Position numbers and translations under genes: made by a program | Source: Sambucus nigra | Lineage: Eukaryota > Streptophyta > Magnoliopsida > Dipsacales > Adoxaceae | DNA length: 64,000 nucleotides | NCBI GenBank assembly: GCA_949130495.1 | Contig: OX422215.1 | Location: 528,037,755 to 528,101,754, forward strand | Direction of reading: 5' to 3' | Part shown: positions 57,889-64,000 of the stretch, piece by piece | Layout of the letters: every line of letters begins with the position of its first letter | How positions within the stretch are numbered: position 1 is the first letter of the stretch | Notes under the pieces: model-generated | What the model saw: only the letters and a program-made list of their open reading frames with translations | Database searches by the model: none | Told to the model about the DNA's origin: nothing

Positions 57889-59245
57889 CACCCTTAACGA
57901 GCATGAACGTGCGCAATTTGAAGAATTATTGAAGGAATTCGTAGACGTCTTCGGATGGTCCTACGATGACATGCCTGGCATTGACCTATAAATAGCTCAG
58001 CATGAGATCCCGACATTCCTAAAATGCAAGCCAATCAAACGAAAACAAAAGAAACTCCATACCGAATGGTCGCTCAAGGTTAAAGAGGTAGTGGTTAAAT
58101 AATTAAACATAGGTTTTATTCGTTTAGTCGAATACCCAATATGGCTCGGTAATATCGTCCCTGTGCCTAAGTCGGGAGAAAAAATCCGCATGTGCGTTGA
58201 CTATTGGAATTTGAATAAAGCATCCCCAAAGCACAATTACCTGTTAGCTAAAATCAACATGATTATGGACAACATCGCTAGACACGCCCTCAAGTCATTT
58301 GTCAATGGATTCGTCGGATATAACCAGATCAAGATGCACCCTGACTATCAGGAGAAAATTGCCTTCATCACCCCATGGGGGACTTTTTTCTATACTGTCA
58401 TGCCATTCGGACTCAAGAATGTTGGGGCTACCTATCAAAGGGCTGACACAACCATCCTGTATGACCTTATTCACAAAGAGGTTGAAGTCTATGTAAATGA
58501 CATGATCATTAAGTCTAATACCCGGGAAGGTTATATCCCCACCCTCCGAAAGTTCTTCGAGCGACTGTGACAATATCAAATGCGATTAAATCCACATAAG
58601 TGTGTTTTTGGCATCATAAAGGGAAAACTCTTGGGATTTATGGTCAGTGAGAAGGGAATCGAGGCAGACCCTACCACGCTGAAAGCCATACTTGAGATGC
58701 CGACACCATGGATAAAGAAGGAAGTTTGAGGATTCTTGGGTAAACTAAAATACATCAGTCGATTCATCAGTCGACTAAATTCTATTTGTGAATCCATTTT
58801 TAAACTTCTCGAAAATAATTCAATCAAAGTTTGGAATGAGGCTTGCTAAGAATCCTTTAACTAAATTAAGTGATACCTCACCCGACCTACGATTCTCATG
58901 CCTCTGCAGTTAAGTCTCCACCTCCTCCTATACTTGATCATCACAGATACTGCATCAGGGGCTTTGCTATCCCAATACATTGAAGAATCCCATAAGGAAA
59001 GAGCTATTTATTATGCCAGTGGAAAGTTATTCGGATACAAAGTCAACTACACTTCTTTGGAGAAAGGATGTATTACCCTAGTTTGGGTAACACAGAAGTT
59101 ACAGCACTACATGCTTGCCTTTCCCATTAGACTAGTATCCCGAATGGATCCCATCAAATATAGGCTAGATAAGCCCGCTTTGTCTAACCGAATGGTCCAT
59201 TTGTTAATGTTACTAGCCAAGTTCGACATCATGTACGTCATGTAG
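57889..59245 (+). pseudogene. pol: Element G reverse transcriptase and first RNase H
   Basis: Begins with LNEHERAQFEELLKEFVDVF and GWSYDDMPGID. The palm has IRMCVDYWNLNKASPKHNYL, GYNQIKMHPDYQEK, TFFYTVMPFGLKN and the catalytic box YVNDM (58490-58504), where AAT replaces GAT, so the first catalytic Asp is Asn. RT thumb: RFISRLNSICE. RNase H: ITDTASGALLSQYIEE, RAIYYASGKLFGYKVNYTS. Stops lie at about 57988, 58099, 58568, 58726 and beyond. Confidence 0.88.
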
Positions 59246-60968
59246 AAATCCATAAAAGGGAAAACCTTCTTCGACTACCTCACTGATTACCCCATAAAAG
59301 GAACCGATGTTTGGGTCTCTGAGTTCCCAGATGATGGCATTCTCTTCACCTCTCAGGAAGACCGTAGATCGTAGATTTTCTTCGATGGTGCTGCTAACAA
59401 GAAAGGATACGTCATTATGATACTCCTGATTGCCCCTGATGACTCTCACACCCTCATTGCCATCAAATTAGACTTCCCTTGCACCAATAACACGGCTGAG
59501 TATGAGGCATGCATTGTAGGCCTCAAAATCTCTCTTAAGAAAGGAATTTGACACCTAGACATCTATGATACTCTACCCTCATCATAGGCCAAATACTCAT
59601 TAAATAGAAAGTAAAAGACGAGAAACTACTACCTTTCCACGCCCACCTAGAAAAGATGGCCTCCCAATTCGAAGGTGTCACCTTCCATTACCTGCCTCGT
59701 GCAAAGAAAAACATAGTTGATGCCCTTGCTACCCTGGCCTCCATGGTCGACATACCTGAGGAAATATCAATGGACCCATTCTTGGTTCAGAAATAAGCCA
59801 TGCCCACCCACTACTACTACTACTACATTGAGCTCGTCATTGAGGAGGATTTCGATATGACCGAGCTATGGTACTATGACATTTGGCGCTTCATCAAACA
59901 TAGTACGTATCCTCAAAACACAAATAAGGAAGACTATGCGACCTTTCACAAGTTGGTTTCTTAGTATATCATCTGCGATAAAAGGTTGTTCACGAGAAAC
60001 TTCAAAGGAACCCATTTTCACTGCATAGCAAGGCCTGATGTTGAAGAAATGATGCAAAAGATCCAAAGTGGGGAATATGAGACCCACATGAACGGTAATA
60101 TGCTTGCTAAGTAGATCATCCGTCAAGGGTACTACTGGACCACCATGGTTCAAGATTGCACTACCTATGTTCGAAAATGCCTCAAATGCCAACAATTTGC
60201 CAATTTCCAACACTTACCTCCTCGAGAACTACATAACATGACCTCTCCCTTACCTTTATACACATGAGGCATTGGCATTATAAGGAAGGTTACTCCCAAA
60301 GCTTCTAACGGCCACAAATTCATCTTGGTCGCTATTAATTACTTCACTAAATGGGTCAAAACCAAGTCATATGCAGTAATGAATGCCAACAAAGTGGTCA
60401 GTTTCGTCAAAAAGAATATCATTTGCCGACACGGGGTTCCTCATGAGTTAGTATAAGATAATAGACTCCATTTCGAAGCCGAGGACAAAAATCTTCTCCC
60501 TACTGACCCTAAACCAATGGTACCGTTGAAGCCAACAACAAGAACCTCAAAAGCATCATCAACAAAATGATTGAGAGTTGTAGAGATTAGGTCGACCAGA
60601 TAGCTTACTCCTTCTGGGGCCACCACACTTCAATCAGAATGCCTAATTGGGCTACCCTTTATTCTCTAGTGTACGACATGGAAGCAGTCCTACCCATTGA
60701 GCTAGAATACCTTCCCCTATGTGTCATGATAGAGAGAAAAATTAGCGAAGAAGACTAGCATCAGAGTCGCTTTGACGAACTGTCACTCTTGGATGAAAAG
60801 AGACTTAAGGTTTATACCATATACATGGGTATCATCACCGGATATCACGATTGTTCGATCGAAAAATCAAGGACTTGCGGTGTCCATGAGGGAGACTTTA
60901 CCCTCAAAGAGATCATAGAACTCATCAGGGACCCTAGAGGGAAATTCAAACCAAATTGGAATTGTTAA
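59246..60968 (+). pseudogene. pol: Element G second RNase H and integrase
   Basis: After a stop near 59243, a second RNase H of archaeal type appears: FFDGAANKKGYV and NNTAEYEACIVGLKISL (about 59377-59550). A dual RNase H is the hallmark of the Tat lineage. The integrase zinc region reads HCIARPDVEEMMQK and CLKCQQFANFQH (60019-60210), and the core FILVAINYFTKWVKTKSY and IICRHGVPHELV (60320-60450). The rest to 60968 is decayed, ending GKFKPNWNC. Many stops and frameshifts. Confidence 0.88.
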
Positions 60969-62907
60969 ACGAAAATGTAATTAACTCTTTTAATTAATAT
61001 TAAATTAGTTTAATTTAATTAATGTACATTTAAGTTTAATGTAATATATTTATTTTGATGATTCTAAATAAACTTTTATTAAGTAACTATGTAAATATTT
61101 CTTAATGTATATTATATATAATTCTATTTTATTTATATACTACTACTAAGTATGTAACTTTTAGTGTAGTTATCATTTTATATATTTATTACTTATCATT
61201 ATATTCTTTTTGTTGTGCTACATTTATTTAATTAGTCATATAGTTATATATTTAATATCTATCTATGTATGTATATTTTTTATATACTTAGTTATATATA
61301 GTTCTTTTGGAGGTATCTTTACATCATAGTAAAGTTGCATATATATACACTTAGCATGTTTTTCTTTTTCCATATATTTATATATTAGTTATATTCTTTA
61401 TATCTTATATTATATATACTTTTCTTATTGTAGTAGTATATGCCATAACTGTTTTTGAATAGGCTTTTATATATTTTATTCATATTAGTTATATCATTTT
61501 ATATATAGAAAGTTTTACTTTTACTTTTATTTTATTTGTATACTATATTACTTATATGTTATTATAGACTTACATGTTTCTACATATTCATATCACATAG
61601 ATATGTTTTAAGCATGAGTGAATCATTCTTCATTACACACATGAGTATAAAGCATGTATCTTTATTATATAATTCATTTTGTCCATTCAATGTTACACCA
61701 TTGAGATATTGTCACTGCTAATTTCAGAAGGGATCTTTCTTTTTCAAACTCTATTTATCTCAATCAAACAAAGTGTATAACAAGTGTGAGTTTGTAGTGT
61801 ACTATTTTGTGCCACCCAATACCTTCTTATATTACATATGCTATATGGATGTGAGAAAACTGTCTCGAAGGTATTTTTTTTATAATTTCTTATTATATTA
61901 TTTTTCGAACAAAACTTTGACATTCACAAACTTCTGATATATTTTTGCATAGTTGATATATATATATATATATATATTGTTTTAATTGTTTTTAGCCTTT
62001 GCATTTACCTCAAGACTATGTCAGTATACTTAATTATCTCCTTAGGCCCCACACGATTTGAAATTATCCAAAAGCCTTTCTACCTTGAGCAGTAATGCAA
62101 TTGATCTGTATGTCTTGTACTTAGTAGTGGGTATATAAGTTGGTATATAAGGTTGGTTTTTAAATGTTTCTTGGTTTATGCATTTTTTTTACCAGTCACA
62201 TCAAGTCATTTGGCAGTTCTGCCTTGCGTATGCTTGATATCTATTTCGATTAGGCGATGGAGATCTTTGAGCATGCGTCTGAATATTCTTATACATAAAT
62301 TGATATCTTGATTATGTCAGTCCCTCTTAGGAAGCCTTTGACAGTTGAAGTAAACATAAATCAAATATCTATTACTTTTAATATCCCTTTATCCGAAAAT
62401 GGCCGATCACTTACCTCGAGCCGTGTGCTCTCTTGGGACAACTGACTTGGTCAGCTTATGTCCATGTTTGACAGGTTACAACTACGCTAATGTGTTTGAA
62501 ACAGCTTGTCATGCTTTCTACATACATATTATAATATTATATACATATGCTTTTATATATAAACATTATTAAGCCATGTGTTTTGTCCGCCCAGATCTGT
62601 GCCCTTGGGTCGTGTGCTAAACTATCAACTATCTTCCACAGTGTGTGTAGATATATATATGTGCATTATATCCTTTCTCAACTTATGTTTAATATCTACA
62701 ACTATTCACTTTTAGCCTATCCGAACTTACTTCGATAAACTGCATTTTTTTCTGTACAATATCTAAAATTTAATTGATATTATATTTCACGGCATAGATG
62801 TCCATTCCAACTGATATTTTTTTTATAAAACTAATATAAAGATATTTGTATCTGAACTATGTCAACAAAGTAATCTGCTCTATTATTTTTTTTAGGGCCC
62901 ACATATA
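60969..62907 (+). other. Element G 3' non-coding region
   Basis: Very AT-rich (61000-62000) with short TA runs (61950-61978). No PPT/LTR start is recognised. The 170-bp units of the LTR are not seen here, so the 3' LTR is lost or lies right of the window. Confidence 0.5.
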
Positions 62908-64000
62908 TGTGACACCCCGCCTAATAAAATAACGGGTGATCAGTCCTATATCAAATTAAAACAGGAATCTCATCTAGTTCATTCTTAGCATCAATGTCGT
63001 AAACTTTTTAAAACTTACTAACCACCTAGTATTCAAAAGTTGATGTCAAAATTTTAATCTTTTTATTTAACAACAACAACCATATAAATATCAATACGAA
63101 CCATTCACACAAACCATGAATCTAAAGCAATACTGAATAAATAAATAAATGACCAACCGAATAAACCATCGGCAGAAAACCAACATCCACTAATATAATC
63201 CAACAAAGAATGGTAACCAGTACAAAGTCCGACTGAAATGAAAATAGCTGGGGCAACATGCTCGAAAGAAATACCAAGTTGCATCCTACTCTATGAATGA
63301 CATGACTGAAGCGTATATGTCAAAATCCTACAACATCCACACCTGTTGCAGCTACGCATCCCTGGAACAGATCTTCAAGTTTGGCATCCCTGTGGCTGGA
63401 TACCTAAAAGGTTTTGAAAATATTTTTCAAGTATGGGTGAGAGCCCAAAGTCCTTTTGAAAATATTTTGCAAGTGAATTAAAATGCAACAATTAAAATAT
63501 GTGAATGCTCTTCATATTTAAGTTAGTGTCGCACTCCCTTGAGATACATCTCACCCCTTTCTAAAGTGCACACTTAAATCTTTCTTCCTGACCCTCCTAG
63601 TTACACCACCCCGTCTAACTAGCCTTGTCATGAAACTCCTTGAACTATACTCTAACCCGAGTAATTTGTATCTTTACTTCGTTAGTTATTTATCACATTA
63701 ACTTAATTAATCATTTCTTAAAAGTCATATAACATTCACTAGTTATATAAGTAATACAAATTCTCTTCATGTATTTAATTATCCGTATATAATTATCTAC
63801 TCCATTATATACGTAGAACTATATTCCACAATTATACATATGTTGAATGTAAATAAAATCGCTCTTAAAAGCCATATAACATTCACTAGTTATATAAGTA
63901 ATACAAATTCTCTTCATGTATTTAATTACCCGTATATAATTATCTACTCTATTATATACGTAGAACTATATTCCACAATCACACATATGTTGAATATAAT
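62908..64000 (-). repeat. LTR I (chromovirus superfamily), partial
   Basis: Starts TGTGACACCCCGCC at 62908 after a TA-rich sequence and has the superfamily block (ggcatccctgtggctggata near 63384). It runs off the right edge, so solo LTR or full element cannot be decided. A 147-bp tandem duplication fills its last part. Confidence 0.82.
63717..64000. repeat. 147-bp tandem duplication in LTR I
   Basis: The segment beginning taaaagtcatataacattc recurs 147 bp later (63724 versus 63871) with a few substitutions and continues to the edge. Confidence 0.92.

Noticed and set aside
60969..62907. 3' LTR of G hidden in the AT-rich region
   Set aside because: No 170-bp units, TATA context or LTR ends match the 5' LTR. 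It may lie beyond the window.

Overview
This window is plant nuclear DNA made almost wholly of transposable elements nested inside one another. The organism is probably a large-genome flowering plant. The evidence is several chromodomain Ty3/gypsy elements with ~3 kb LTRs primed by initiator tRNA-Met, a Tat-lineage Ty3/gypsy element with two RNase H domains, a Ty1/copia element, a CACTA-type transposon terminus, and broken pieces of plant genes (FAR1-related, GRF zinc finger, uracil-DNA glycosylase). I see no intact host gene, rRNA, tRNA gene or CRISPR array.

Layout from the outside in. Element G (Tat lineage, + strand) is the oldest host. Its LTR carries a ~170-bp tandem array (42688-43485 and 47314-47540), a TATA box at 47621 and an LTR end near 48779. 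The PBS is at 48781, gag at 50318-52545 and pol at 56285-60968. Solo LTR H (43486-47313) sits in the array, element F (52546-56284) sits between gag and protease, and LTR I (62908 to the window edge) sits in the 3' part. Left of 42687 lies a minus-strand chromovirus pair. Element B runs from its 5' LTR (39969-42687) through gag and pol down to a polypurine tract at 9554. The LTR beyond it (3623-9553) is followed directly by the PBS, gag and pol of element A, which runs off the left edge. A and B therefore share one LTR.

B's integrase is split twice. Element E (30707-36189, target-site duplication ACCCC) is a coding-empty LTR element. The block 10529-30609 ends in a CACTA terminus and carries fragments of at least three plant genes. 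Inside that block sits element D (12905-27164, TSD TTTGT), a chromovirus derivative that kept gag and lost nearly all of pol. Inside D's 3' LTR sits a Ty1/copia element (15516-21365, TSD ACCCT). The shared A/B LTR is itself interrupted by a solo LTR (6168-9136, TSD TCAAA).

Nothing here forms a working pathway except possibly element A, whose gag and pol frames are open apart from one amber codon at their junction. The other coding regions carry stops, frameshifts or lost catalytic residues. Many of the stops are CAG-to-TAG changes, as expected from deamination of methylated CHG sites. The most unusual points are the multi-gene capture beside the CACTA end, the hybrid LTR shared by A and B, the swapped palindromic cassettes in the LTRs, the antisense spliced ORF in F, and Pol III-like A and B boxes in the copia LTR. 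Boundaries were read by eye and no alignment was run.
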